Source of the DNA: NORP294 sp047627915
GTDB lineage: Bacteria > Bacteroidota > Bacteroidia > Flavobacteriales_E > Vicingaceae
NCBI GenBank assembly: GCA_047627915.1
Contig: JBLHTZ010000001.1
Span: 112,004 to 176,003, forward strand
Direction of reading: 5' to 3'
DNA length: 64,000 bases
A program made the position numbers and the translations under genes. Of the stretch, positions 18,878-27,345 are shown one piece after another (within the stretch, counting starts at the first letter, position 1; every line of letters begins with the position of its first letter). The notes under the pieces are model-generated. The model saw nothing but the letters and a program-made list of their open reading frames with translations. It ran no database searches and had not been told where the DNA came from.

Positions 18878-19537
18878 ATGACTTTTCATAAAGAAGGCTA
18901 CCCAACATTAGGGTTTATTATTGTTGTAATTGCCATTATTAACGCCATAACTCGTTACTTTTTTGGTGACTATATCTTAGTAACTGGCTTTGGTTATTTA
19001 CTCTCGGCTTTCTTGTTTATTGTTGTTGTCCAGTTTTTCCGAAAGCCTAGTAAAACGATTGAAGTGAACGAAAACCAAATTCTTTCTCCCTGTGATGGAA
19101 AAGTTGTGGTGATAGAAGAAGTTTTAGAGGACGAAGTGTTGAACGAAAAAAGACGACAGATTTCTATTTTCATGTCACCCTTAAATGTTCACAACAACCT
19201 TTACCCTATTGGTGGAAAGTTGAGTTTTTACAAGTACCATGCAGGGAAATTTTTAGTAGCCTGGCATCCAAAATCTTCTACAGAAAATGAACGAACTACA
19301 GCTATTATAGAAGACAGCAAAGGCAGAAGTGTATTGTTTAGACAAATTGCTGGAGCACTAGCACGTAGAATTGTATTTTACGGCAAAACAGGAGAAAGTT
19401 ATACTCAGGGTAGCGAATGTGGCTTTATAAAATTTGGTTCTAGAGTAGATTTACTTATTCCATTGGATGCAAAAATTAAAGTAAATCTAGAGCAAAAAGT
19501 AACAGGCGGTAAAACTGTTATTGCTGAGTTTGTGTAA
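18878..19537 (+). CDS. psd: Phosphatidylserine decarboxylase
   Basis: This enzyme converts phosphatidylserine to phosphatidylethanolamine. The 219-residue form has two N-terminal membrane segments, the LSPCDGKVVVIEE block, and the self-cleavage site FGS (Gly187-Ser188), where Ser becomes the pyruvoyl group. Conserved MSPLNVHNNLYPIGG is also visible. It belongs to the short family common in Bacteroidota. It is convergent with a T9SS cargo gene, with a repeat cluster between them. Confidence 0.94.
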   Translation: MTFHKEGYPTLGFIIVVIAIINAITRYFFGDYILVTGFGYLLSAFLFIVVVQFFRKPSKTIEVNENQILSPCDGKVVVIEEVLEDEVLNEKRRQISIFMSPLNVHNNLYPIGGKLSFYKYHAGKFLVAWHPKSSTENERTTAIIEDSKGRSVLFRQIAGALARRIVFYGKTGESYTQGSECGFIKFGSRVDLLIPLDAKIKVNLEQKVTGGKTVIAEFV

Positions 19538-19579
19538 TTAGTGCAACAGTTGTTCTTCAGTAATAATAAGTCATCTACT

Positions 19580-19619
19580 CGTCATTGCGAATGGAACGCA
19601 GTGAAATGAAGCAATCTAG
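19580..19619 (+). repeat. Dispersed 'cattgcga...gcaatct' repeat, unit 1
   Basis: This is the first of four imperfect units. It begins cgtcattgcga and ends gaagcaatctag with a variable purine-rich middle, the form of a short dispersed intergenic repeat seen in many bacterial genomes. It can fold because the ends (cattgc / gcaatc) are partly complementary. Confidence 0.75.
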
Positions 19620-19629
19620 TTAATTCTAT

Positions 19630-19669
19630 CGTCATTGCGAGTGAAGAGAAACGGAGCGAAACAATCTAG
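19630..19669 (+). repeat. Dispersed repeat, unit 2
   Basis: Same orientation and period as unit 1 (starts are 50 bases apart). It begins cgtcattgcgag and ends gaaacaatctag. Confidence 0.75.
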
Positions 19670-19679
19670 TCATTGACTA

Positions 19680-19715
19680 CCGGATTGCCACAGTCATACC
19701 TCCTTCGTAATGACT
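19680..19715 (-). repeat. Dispersed repeat, unit 3 (inverted)
   Basis: Read on the minus strand this unit begins agtcattacgaaggagg and ends tggcaatccgg, so it is an inverted, more diverged copy. It again starts at a 50-base period. Confidence 0.65.
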
Positions 19716-19721
19716 ATCGTT

Positions 19722-19750
19722 TGTCATTGCAAAGGAAACGAAGCAATCGA
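19722..19750 (+). repeat. Dispersed repeat, unit 4 (short)
   Basis: A shortened unit (tgtcattgcaaaggaaacg...gcaatcg) abuts the stop codon of the minus-strand gene beginning at 19752. The cluster fills the whole gap between the convergent psd and T9SS cargo genes. Confidence 0.65.
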
Positions 19751-19751
19751 T

Positions 19752-21071
19752 TCACTCTTTAACCACCTTCTTCGTAACTACTTCTCCATTTTCGTTATAT
19801 AATTTCAGAAAGTAAATACCAGATTCAAAGTTGGTAAGGTCAATTTCTGTCACACTTCGACCGTCGCTCAGTATGACAAAATTCTGAAGTATTCTACCTC
19901 TTAAATCATACACCTCAACTCGCTCCAAATCTTCAACATTGAGAATATTTACCATCCCACCTGTTGGATTAGGATAAAGACGATGGTTAATTTTATTAAA
20001 CTGAGTTAAATTAATAGTTGTAGGTAAAGGACCGCCGCCGCCATTAGATGTCCGAAAAAACATTCTGTCACCTCCTAAATACATATAATTTTCATCCACC
20101 ATGAATAGAGCCTGTAAATAAGAATAAGGTGCACGAGTAAAACTCGAAAATGAAGTAGGAAACCAACTTTGACCAGCATCAACTGTTTTCATGGTTATTA
20201 AATCCCCAACAAGAATTCCAATAGAATCAGTTATAAACTCTAATCGTCTAAACTCCAAATTTCCAGGTATTACGGAAATTAAACTCCAGGTTAGGCCTGT
20301 GTCAGGTGAGAAGTAAATGTAACTAGCTATATTAATGGTTAGCATATATAGTTTGGATTGGTCCGGAGAAGAAATAGAATATGCATCTCCTAATACAGTT
20401 GAATCTAACTTTACCGTATCCCAAAATCTCCCCTGATTCTCGGTGCGAAATACATTCCCATAAATAGTCGTCATAAAACCAATGGAATCACTTATGAAAT
20501 TCATTTTACTCGCTTCCTGATCAGGCAAGTTAGAATGTAAAAATTGCCATGATTGTCCAAAATCATTTGATAAAAGAAAATTTGATAGTTGGAATAACCC
20601 AGAATCCTTTTTTGTGGATACTATTAATGTAGAGTCATTTATTTTTTCTATGAGTATTGGATAGAAATTTAGCCAAGTTGTGTCCCAAGAGAAACCACTA
20701 TCAATAGTTCTAGCAATAACCCCCTTGTTCATATTTGGAAAACCTGAACCTATCGCAATTGCAACATTAGAATTCAGGTGAACTACATCGGAAAACCCAA
20801 TTGAATCTAAAACTAACCTTTTAGTCCATGTTTTGCCACTATCTGCAGTAGTGGTAATCGAACTACCATTAAAAGTATTGGGAGTTAAATTCGGCACGTG
20901 GTTTCCACACGCTGCAATTCCATTTTGCCGATCTGAAAAACTAATCTCAGAAATAAAAGGTAGGGAGTCTGGCGACTGAATTTGTGTATAATGTGAAACC
21001 CATTGAGCTTCTGCAAGGTTGGGTAAAAAAAAGAGAAGAAGTGCTAGTTGAACTAGTTTTATATATTTCAT
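19752..21071 (-). CDS. T9SS type A sorting domain protein with YCF48/BNR-like repeats
   Basis: The 439-residue secreted protein has a signal peptide (LALLLFFLPNLAEAQ). The body consists of repeated beta-propeller-type blades with DSGKTW / DTGLTWS / DAGQSWFP motifs typical of YCF48/BNR proteins. The C-terminal 80 residues form a type IX sorting domain (YPNPTGGMVNI, VEVYDLRGRIL, FESGIYFLKLYNENGEV, ending KKVVKE). It is probably exported through the outer membrane by T9SS and anchored or released at the surface. Its ligand or role is unknown. About 220 bases upstream contain nothing recognisable. Confidence 0.85.
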   Translation of the reverse strand: MKYIKLVQLALLLFFLPNLAEAQWVSHYTQIQSPDSLPFISEISFSDRQNGIAACGNHVPNLTPNTFNGSSITTTADSGKTWTKRLVLDSIGFSDVVHLNSNVAIAIGSGFPNMNKGVIARTIDSGFSWDTTWLNFYPILIEKINDSTLIVSTKKDSGLFQLSNFLLSNDFGQSWQFLHSNLPDQEASKMNFISDSIGFMTTIYGNVFRTENQGRFWDTVKLDSTVLGDAYSISSPDQSKLYMLTINIASYIYFSPDTGLTWSLISVIPGNLEFRRLEFITDSIGILVGDLITMKTVDAGQSWFPTSFSSFTRAPYSYLQALFMVDENYMYLGGDRMFFRTSNGGGGPLPTTINLTQFNKINHRLYPNPTGGMVNILNVEDLERVEVYDLRGRILQNFVILSDGRSVTEIDLTNFESGIYFLKLYNENGEVVTKKVVKE

Positions 21072-21294
21072 AATTATTATTTTTTTATCTGTCGACCACC
21101 AGCTTTCCGCTCAAAAACTCACCTTGCTTATTTCTAATTTAATCCTATTTCAAATCTATTACAAATAAACTTATGATAAAGACGATGATTGCGCCTAATT
21201 AGTTCATTCTCAATAATTCTAACTTGAATATTAGGAGTAAAAACTTTACATCCAACCCGACACAGGCAATAAAAGGAATCTTAAACCGAATGGT

Positions 21295-21630
21295 TTACTT
21301 AAAATTATACTCCCGCTCTACCTTGGCAATTCTTACCGAATAACTTTCGTACCACTTCGTTTTGCCTAGCTCTTGAGCATTTAGATGGTCTACGTTCTTC
21401 TTCCAAGCTTGAATGGATTCTACATCTTTCCAATACGAAACAGTAATCCCAACATCTTCTCGAGCACTGTCCATGCCCATAAAACCAGCCTGTTGCTGAG
21501 CCAACTCTTCCATTTTAAGGGCCATTTGAGCATAACCTGCAGTGTTCGCTAACTTGGAAGTAAAAATAACAGCGTAATAGGGTGTAAAATTTTCAGTTTT
21601 CAAACCTTTAGCTATTCGTTTGTTTATCAA
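21295..21630 (-). CDS. Antibiotic biosynthesis monooxygenase (ABM) domain protein
   Basis: The protein has up to 111 residues with the ABM-type dimeric alpha-beta barrel pattern: YYAVIFTSKLANTAGYAQMALKM, GFMGMDSAREDVGITVSYWKDVESIQAWK. Relatives are annotated as heme-degrading or quinol monooxygenases, but function varies. No ATG is available near the start. The TTG at 21630 overlaps the upstream gene by 23 bases; a TTG at 21603, just after that gene's stop, is an equally good start. It is probably cotranscribed with the DAHP synthase gene. Confidence 0.75.
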   Translation of the reverse strand: MINKRIAKGLKTENFTPYYAVIFTSKLANTAGYAQMALKMEELAQQQAGFMGMDSAREDVGITVSYWKDVESIQAWKKNVDHLNAQELGKTKWYESYSVRIAKVEREYNFK

Positions 21631-22681
21631 TTGACTCTTCGTGAATGGTATGATAAATAGAAGAAATAAAGGTTTCGCTTAGGTCTAAAGCTTTACCTGA
21701 TTTTATGGCTCGGTCCAAAATTTCTTGCCAACGTTGTAATTGCAAGATGGTCACTTGATTCCGTTTTTTGTAAACCCCAATCTCCTCAGAAATATTCATT
21801 CGTTGTGCCAATAGCTCTACTATTGACTCGTCAATTCTGTCAATTTTAGAACGTAATACTTCAAGTTGACTTTGAAACTCTTTGTTTTTACTTTCCGCGC
21901 TTTTAAAAACCAAATTATCCCACAGTACTTTCAAATGGGCTGGCGTTACCTGCTGCTGAGCGTCACTCAATGCCTTTTCAGGATTACAATGTGTTTCAAT
22001 CATTAACCCATCCATATCTAAATCCAATGCTCGTTGTGCTACATGCGGAATTAATTCAGGGTTGCCTGTAATGTGACTTACATCGCAAATCAATGGAATT
22101 TCAGGATGGTCTGTTTTAAATTGAACTGCCAAGTCCCAAGATGGGGCATTTCGGTAGGGTTTATTATCTGCCAAATGAAAACCACGGTGAATCGCTCCTA
22201 TTTTATCTATGCCAGCTTTCGCTATTCGTTCCAAGGCTCCAGACCATAAAGAAACATCTGGATTTAATGGATTCTTCACAAAAACAGGAACATCAGCTCC
22301 TTCTAATGCATCTGCAATGGCTTGCACTGAAAAAGGGTTTACCGTTGTTCTTGCTCCTACCCACAATACATCAATTCCAGCTTTCAAACAAGCTTCTACA
22401 TGGGCAGGACTTGCTACCTCGGTAGTAATCTTAAATCCAAATTCCTCTCTTATATCAATCAGCCACTTTAAACCCTCATTTCCAACCCCTTCAAACGTAT
22501 TGGGTCTCGTTCTAGGTTTCCAGATTCCTGCTCTAAAAATTACATCTGAAAAATTTTCTTTTATGCCAGCTGCTGTTGTTCTTAATTGGTCATAACTCTC
22601 TGCACTACAAGGGCCAAAAAATTGATAGGGTCGCTCTCCGCTAAGCCAAGGTATGTTGTGAAGATTTGTTTCGCTAACCAT
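21608..22681 (-). CDS. Bifunctional DAHP synthase / chorismate mutase
   Basis: Residues 1-265 form a class I DAHP synthase of the AroF/KDO8P-like type (FGPCSAES, AGIWKPRTRPNTFEG, KITTEVASPAHVEAC, WVGARTTVNPFSVQ, KNPLNPD, IHRGFH, CDVSHITG). Residues about 270-357 are an AroQ-type chorismate mutase (LEVLRSKIDRIDESIVELLAQRM...EEIGVYKK). DAHP synthase catalyses the entry step of the shikimate pathway; the mutase converts chorismate to prephenate. The fused mutase probably also mediates feedback control, as in other fused enzymes. It overlaps the phosphatase gene by one base. Confidence 0.92.
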   Translation of the reverse strand: MVSETNLHNIPWLSGERPYQFFGPCSAESYDQLRTTAAGIKENFSDVIFRAGIWKPRTRPNTFEGVGNEGLKWLIDIREEFGFKITTEVASPAHVEACLKAGIDVLWVGARTTVNPFSVQAIADALEGADVPVFVKNPLNPDVSLWSGALERIAKAGIDKIGAIHRGFHLADNKPYRNAPSWDLAVQFKTDHPEIPLICDVSHITGNPELIPHVAQRALDLDMDGLMIETHCNPEKALSDAQQQVTPAHLKVLWDNLVFKSAESKNKEFQSQLEVLRSKIDRIDESIVELLAQRMNISEEIGVYKKRNQVTILQLQRWQEILDRAIKSGKALDLSETFISSIYHTIHEESIDKQTNS

Positions 22682-23373
22682 TATAGAATGTTTTTTAATT
22701 CTAACAAACTATGAATGACAAAAGTTGCCTCTTCATCTTCTTGAAGTTCTTTTGTAAAATAAACTTGATCCATTCCCATTGCTTTTGCGCCCAATACGTC
22801 TGGACCGTAATCGTCTCCAATCATAATACTGTTCTCCGCAGTTGCTCCTGACTTTTCAAAAGCATAATCAAATATTCGCTTGTCGGGCTTTCTATAACCT
22901 AACCCGTCAGAAACAACTACTTCTTTAAAATATTTATTTAACCCACTGTTGTTAATTTTCACCTGCTGTGCCTCAACAAATCCATTGGTAATAACGTGCA
23001 TGCTATAGTGCGGTTCCAAATAATCTAACACCTCTAACGAGTGCGGAATCAAATTAGATTTTGACGAACAAAGTGCCACGTAATCGTCGTTAAAAGCAAG
23101 GGCAAGAACAGGATTGTCGTAATTAAACAGTTTAAACGTATTGTGAAATCGTTGTAAACGTAACTCGTCTTTTGTAATCTTCCCAACTCTATAGTCTGCC
23201 CACAATCCGTGGTTAATTTCAAGATATTCTTGAAAGAATTCACTGAATTCAACCCCCAATTTAGTTGTCAAATCATGCTTTTTATACAAGTCTCGAATGG
23301 CTTCTTCTGAATTTTTGTCAAAATCCCAAAGGGTTCGGTCTAAATCGAAAAACAGGTGTTTGTATTTTTTCAT
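22681..23373 (-). CDS. yjjG: YjjG family HAD nucleotidase
   Basis: The 230-residue HAD-superfamily phosphatase has motif I FFDLDRTLWDFD, motif II VITNGF and motif IV IGDDYGPDVLGAKAMGM. YjjG proteins remove phosphate from non-canonical pyrimidine nucleotides; substrate assignment here rests on family similarity. It shares four bases with the upstream membrane protein gene and one with the DAHP synthase gene. Confidence 0.85.
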   Translation of the reverse strand: MKKYKHLFFDLDRTLWDFDKNSEEAIRDLYKKHDLTTKLGVEFSEFFQEYLEINHGLWADYRVGKITKDELRLQRFHNTFKLFNYDNPVLALAFNDDYVALCSSKSNLIPHSLEVLDYLEPHYSMHVITNGFVEAQQVKINNSGLNKYFKEVVVSDGLGYRKPDKRIFDYAFEKSGATAENSIMIGDDYGPDVLGAKAMGMDQVYFTKELQEDEEATFVIHSLLELKNIL

Positions 23374-23804
23374 AAGTCAATAAATAGGCTCCAAAAGGAA
23401 GTTAAAATGAATGACCAAATTACGATACAAGCAAAGAAAATTGGCAAGGTTCTGCTAGCTCTTGGGAAATAATAAGATGCCAACAAAGCTCCAACGGGAA
23501 TACTTAAAATCAATGGTGTTAGCGTAGCAATGCCCAAAAGACCGTACTTCGATTTTATCTTTACAATCAGTCGATTTCGTTTTTTGAAGAGTTTTTTCTT
23601 TTTTGGCTTAAACACTTTGTACCACCAAGTCACAATAAATTTTCCTGCAAAAAAGAAAAGTACAAAACCTACATATCCTCCTGTTACGGTAATTGCAATG
23701 GTTTCAAAAAAACTATGACCAGCCAATAAGGCCGCACTTGGCGAAAAAAAGAATTTTAAGGTGCTAAAAACTAATAACCCTATTATTTTGGTAAACTCTA
23801 GCAC
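23370..23804 (-). CDS. Small integral membrane protein
   Basis: The 144-residue protein has about four hydrophobic segments (around residues 4-24, 33-57, 92-112 and 121-142) and a basic KPKKKKLFKKRNR loop, which should be cytoplasmic. It distantly resembles small multidrug-export-like (COG2426) proteins, but I cannot assign a family. The start is GTG. It lies in a tight run between upp (5-base gap) and the HAD gene (overlap). Confidence 0.6.
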   Translation of the reverse strand: MLEFTKIIGLLVFSTLKFFFSPSAALLAGHSFFETIAITVTGGYVGFVLFFFAGKFIVTWWYKVFKPKKKKLFKKRNRLIVKIKSKYGLLGIATLTPLILSIPVGALLASYYFPRASRTLPIFFACIVIWSFILTSFWSLFIDL

Positions 23805-23809
23805 TTCGG

Positions 23810-24487
23810 CTATTCCTTAGGCCCGAATGCTAAGTCTCCTGCATCACCTAAGCCGGGAACAATGTACGATTGAGCTGTCATTTCTTGATCTACCGCACCC
23901 AACCAAATGGTGCAATTCGGTGGCATATTCTTCTTGGTAAACTCCATGCCTTCAGCACTTGAAATTAGAGAAACAATATGGCAATGCTTCGGTTTTCCTT
24001 TTTCCAATAGCGCTTTATATGCCAATACCATAGAAGAACCCGTTGCCAACATTGGATCAGATAGAATAATCGTTTTCCCCTCAATAGAAGGACACGCTAA
24101 GTATTCTAATTCAATATCGAAAGTTCCATCTTTATGGTGCTTTCGGTAAGCAGAAATATAACCGTTACCCGCGTTATCTAAGGTGTTTAATAAACCTTGA
24201 TGCATTGGCAACCCTGCTCTTAGAATAGTAATTAAAATAGGTTGTTCTGCAATTAGCATATCTTCAGACACTCCTAATGGGGTGGTAACCTCTGTTTTAG
24301 TGTATTCTAATTCTTTTGAAATCTCGTAGGCAAAAATTTCTCCGCATCGCTCAAGATTTCTTCGAAATCTTAGGCGGTCTTTCTGAATTTTATGATCTCT
24401 GATTTCCGATAAAAACTGATTAAACACAGAATTACTCTCCTCTGAAAGAATACGAACTTTTGGCATGGTAGCTTTTTTTGAATACAT
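23810..24487 (-). CDS. upp: Uracil phosphoribosyltransferase
   Basis: This enzyme salvages uracil to UMP with PRPP. The PRPP-binding motif DPMLATGSSM, the ILRAGLPM block and the C-terminal GDAGDLAFGPKE are all present. There are two possible starts: the ATG at 24487 (225 residues) and the ATG at 24466 (218 residues, starting MPKVRILSE), the latter closer to usual family length. It is the first gene of the short run into the small membrane protein and the YjjG-type phosphatase. Confidence 0.93.
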   Translation of the reverse strand: MYSKKATMPKVRILSEESNSVFNQFLSEIRDHKIQKDRLRFRRNLERCGEIFAYEISKELEYTKTEVTTPLGVSEDMLIAEQPILITILRAGLPMHQGLLNTLDNAGNGYISAYRKHHKDGTFDIELEYLACPSIEGKTIILSDPMLATGSSMVLAYKALLEKGKPKHCHIVSLISSAEGMEFTKKNMPPNCTIWLGAVDQEMTAQSYIVPGLGDAGDLAFGPKE

Positions 24488-24499
24488 AAAGTTAAGTTT

Positions 24500-25819
24500 T
24501 TAAGCGTTTAATTTTTCCTTAGAGATTGCATATTCTACAACTTGCTCGTATACTTTTCGCCAGCCTTTCCACTCCTCCTCATCACTTAAACTTTCATTGT
24601 GCCAAAGACTTACAAAAGTTCCTTCCACAAACTTTACCTCGTTGATAATTTTTTTGCTTTCTGCAATAGCAACATCTGGCTCTAGATTTAAATAATATTT
24701 TAAGGTTGCTTCCATCACATGAAAAGGGAAAACGGTGAGTTTACATTCCACCTCTCCATCTAAATCGTAAAAAGGATAAGGTGTGCATGTGCCTGCTCTG
24801 AACCCTAGTTGAGAAGCAAACCCCATGGTATAATCCTCTTCAATGTCCGTTTCTAATAAGTTCCTATACGTTTCTGGTAGGCTCAATTTTAAAAAATGCT
24901 GCCTGCTTCTTTTTACATCCATTTTAATGATGTCTTTCAGTCGCTTAATTTCAATTCGCAACTTTGACCTGTCCTTGTTTGAACCAAATGACGGGTGGAT
25001 GCCTATGTGAGCGTAATCCGATATTGATTTAATCAAACTCTTAAAATGTCTATTCTCGTAAGGCAAGTTTTTATCATTCAGCCCATAATCTCCAATTAAT
25101 ATAAAGTATATTGCTTTGAAGCCGAATTGCTTTTGAAGCTTTAATTGGTAGTCATACGTATCGAAAGGGTCGCTTTTTTTCCCAAAAATGACTTGTAACT
25201 GAGTAACGAATCGGTTAAAGTCAAACTTTAAGAGACTCTTACCAACACTTCCTATTGAGCGCAGTAAGCCTTTATGTTTATACGCATAGGCATTATCAAT
25301 ATCAATTGTGGGCAAATAGCTGAATTTCCTTTCTTGAAACGTTAATGAAGGAAACTTTTCTTGTAGTACTTTTTTAACCATTAGCACCCAACGATCAACA
25401 ACAGCCAGTTGCAAAAACCCCTCCTTTGCAGCAAGGCTATCCTTGGCCATAAATCGGTCATATTGATCTCGCATATGCGGTAAATATTCCTCATATCTAC
25501 TTAGCATATAAAATATAGCGGAAAAAACATCAAACTCTAACGTTTCGTTACGCACCGGAAAAATAGTTGGTGTACCGTCAATTAATTTAGCTTGTAGCAC
25601 CTTTTCGGAAATTCCATTTTGCTCTAGAAGCCCATCGGCAGTGAAATGAAGTTCATGAGCCAAAGGTCTGGCTAAATAAGAGAACTTGGCCTCGTTATGC
25701 TTTTCAAAAACATCTAATTCCGAAGTTAAAGTATACTCAAATCCCATGTAGTTTTTAAAAATGGTTTTAAAAACGTAGCGATTTCTTGGGGTTATTTTGG
25801 GAACATAAACTAACAACAT
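24500..25819 (-). CDS. Polysaccharide deacetylase family protein
   Basis: The 439-residue protein has an N-terminal region of about 130 residues (possibly DUF7033-like) and then a deacetylase-type barrel with TIDIDNAYAYKHKG, IGIHPSFGSN (HPS motif), RQHFLKLSLPETYR and GFASQLGFRAGTCTPYPFYDL. It is a cytoplasmic-type sequence without a signal peptide. The catalytic Asp and His motifs look present, so it is likely active on a polysaccharide or a sugar precursor. The substrate is unknown. It follows radC by two bases. Confidence 0.78.
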   Translation of the reverse strand: MLLVYVPKITPRNRYVFKTIFKNYMGFEYTLTSELDVFEKHNEAKFSYLARPLAHELHFTADGLLEQNGISEKVLQAKLIDGTPTIFPVRNETLEFDVFSAIFYMLSRYEEYLPHMRDQYDRFMAKDSLAAKEGFLQLAVVDRWVLMVKKVLQEKFPSLTFQERKFSYLPTIDIDNAYAYKHKGLLRSIGSVGKSLLKFDFNRFVTQLQVIFGKKSDPFDTYDYQLKLQKQFGFKAIYFILIGDYGLNDKNLPYENRHFKSLIKSISDYAHIGIHPSFGSNKDRSKLRIEIKRLKDIIKMDVKRSRQHFLKLSLPETYRNLLETDIEEDYTMGFASQLGFRAGTCTPYPFYDLDGEVECKLTVFPFHVMEATLKYYLNLEPDVAIAESKKIINEVKFVEGTFVSLWHNESLSDEEEWKGWRKVYEQVVEYAISKEKLNA

Positions 25820-25821
25820 AA

Positions 25822-26517
25822 TTACATCATACCTTCGTCAGCAAAGCTATAGTATTTATTATTGGCAACTATAATATGGTCGAGTACTCGAATATCTAAT
25901 AATTTGCCCGCTTCAACATTTTTCTTTGTCAATTGAATATCGGCTGCACTTGGCTTTAAATTCCCTGAAGGGTGATTGTGGCATAAAATAATACTGGACC
26001 CTAGTTTCTCAAGAGCAGGCTTAAAAATGAGTTTAGAATCTGCTACTGTCGAAGCTACACCCCCACTACTCACCTTTGATTTATGAATTACTTTGTTGCC
26101 TTGATTTAAAATTAATACCCAAAACTCTTCGTGCTTTAAATCAGACAGAAGTGGCGACATGATTTCATATACGTCTGCACTTGAGGTAATTTTAGGCTTC
26201 TTAATTACTTCCGTAAGCTTTCTTCGTCGACCTAGTTCAAGCGCAGCAGCAATAGATATGGCCTTCGCTTCTCCAATTCCTTTGAATTTCATTAAATCGA
26301 CAAGGTCCGTCTTTCCTAATTCATTAAGGTTATTGCTTACAGAAGCCAATATACGTTTGGAAAGTTCCACGGCAGATTCTTCAGTATTTCCAGAGCCAAT
26401 TAATATTGCGATTAATTCCGCGTCGCTAAGAGAGGATTTGCCTTTCAATGCAAACTTTTCTCGAGGTCGATCTTCTTCTGCCCAAGTTTTGATTGTTAAA
26501 CTGCCTTCATATCCCAT
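25822..26517 (-). CDS. radC: RadC / JAB domain protein
   Basis: The 231-residue UPF0758 protein has an N-terminal helix-hairpin-helix region (LMKFKGIGEAKAISIAAALELGRR) and a C-terminal MPN/JAMM metal site (ILCHNHPSGNLKPSAADIQLT). Despite its name, a direct DNA-repair function for RadC is not established. Length and motifs are normal. Confidence 0.92.
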   Translation of the reverse strand: MGYEGSLTIKTWAEEDRPREKFALKGKSSLSDAELIAILIGSGNTEESAVELSKRILASVSNNLNELGKTDLVDLMKFKGIGEAKAISIAAALELGRRRKLTEVIKKPKITSSADVYEIMSPLLSDLKHEEFWVLILNQGNKVIHKSKVSSGGVASTVADSKLIFKPALEKLGSSIILCHNHPSGNLKPSAADIQLTKKNVEAGKLLDIRVLDHIIVANNKYYSFADEGMM

Positions 26518-26598
26518 GCGGGTTAAAAGTAATAAGAAATATATATTTGGAGTAATTATTGCTTAAAACAAAAAGAAACTCAATTGTGTCTTAGTCAT

Positions 26599-27345
26599 AT
26601 GAAAGCAAAACCGAACTATCTTTTTCTTTTATTATTCCTTCTGGCTTGCCACCCTTATAAAAGCTATCAAGATAGTTTGCGCGATCCTGAAGGAATAACC
26701 AAGCTGAGATTGTCGAATGGAAATTTCATTACGACTCCTCCACGAATTGAAGAATTTGAGAATCTTGAAAAATTATTTCTCTTTAGTAATAAGATTAGAA
26801 TTGTTGCTCCCGAAATAGGAGAGCTAAAAAGTTTAAAAAGATTGGTATTAAGTAACAACGATATTGACTCATTACCTGCCGAAATTGGTCAATTGGAAAA
26901 CTTAGAGTTCCTGTCACTAAGTGGCAACAATCTAAAGACCTTACCTCCTGAAATTGGAAGTCTTAAAAAACTAAGAGTTCTGAAGCTTCAATTCAATGAG
27001 TTTTATACGTTACCACCAGAAATTCAAGAGTTAGAAAGTTTAGTTGAACTCTACTTAGACTTTAACAACATAACTCATCTACCTCCAGAAATTGGTAACC
27101 TTCCGAACTTAAAAATACTTTCTATTGCTCAAAATAGCTTGATTGAAATGCCAAAAGAAATTGGCAACCTTACCACGCTAACGGAACTAAATTTATATAG
27201 AAGTGGTGGGGCCTTGCAGTTGCCCAAAAGTTTCTGCAACTTAAAGAATCTGGACAACATCTACTTAGACGACACTCAAGTAATACCTATTTGCATGTCA
27301 TTTATAACTAACCCTACTTTCGGTGTTAATCGATCTAGGTATTAG
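26599..27345 (+). CDS. Leucine-rich-repeat lipoprotein
   Basis: The ATG at 26599 gives a 248-residue protein with a lipoprotein signal (YLFLLLFLLACHPY, Cys at residue 17). A TTG further upstream would spoil the signal. About eight 23-residue LRRs follow, with the pattern LKSLKRLVLSNNDIDSLPAE and recurrent LPPEIG, the plant-like/Shoc-type class. It is probably exposed on the outer membrane or in the periplasm and binds a protein or glycan partner. It converges on the next gene with stops sharing TTAG. Confidence 0.8.
   Translation: MKAKPNYLFLLLFLLACHPYKSYQDSLRDPEGITKLRLSNGNFITTPPRIEEFENLEKLFLFSNKIRIVAPEIGELKSLKRLVLSNNDIDSLPAEIGQLENLEFLSLSGNNLKTLPPEIGSLKKLRVLKLQFNEFYTLPPEIQELESLVELYLDFNNITHLPPEIGNLPNLKILSIAQNSLIEMPKEIGNLTTLTELNLYRSGGALQLPKSFCNLKNLDNIYLDDTQVIPICMSFITNPTFGVNRSRY

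Noticed and set aside
19580..19750. Possible small CRISPR array (repeats at 50-base period)
   Set aside because: The repeat units are only partly conserved, one is inverted, the gaps between units are about 6-10 bases and not spacer-sized, and there are no cas genes.
21072..21294. Possible RNA gene or regulatory element in the 223-base gap
   Set aside because: No hairpin with T-run, no tRNA-like fold and no promoter motif of convincing quality was seen.
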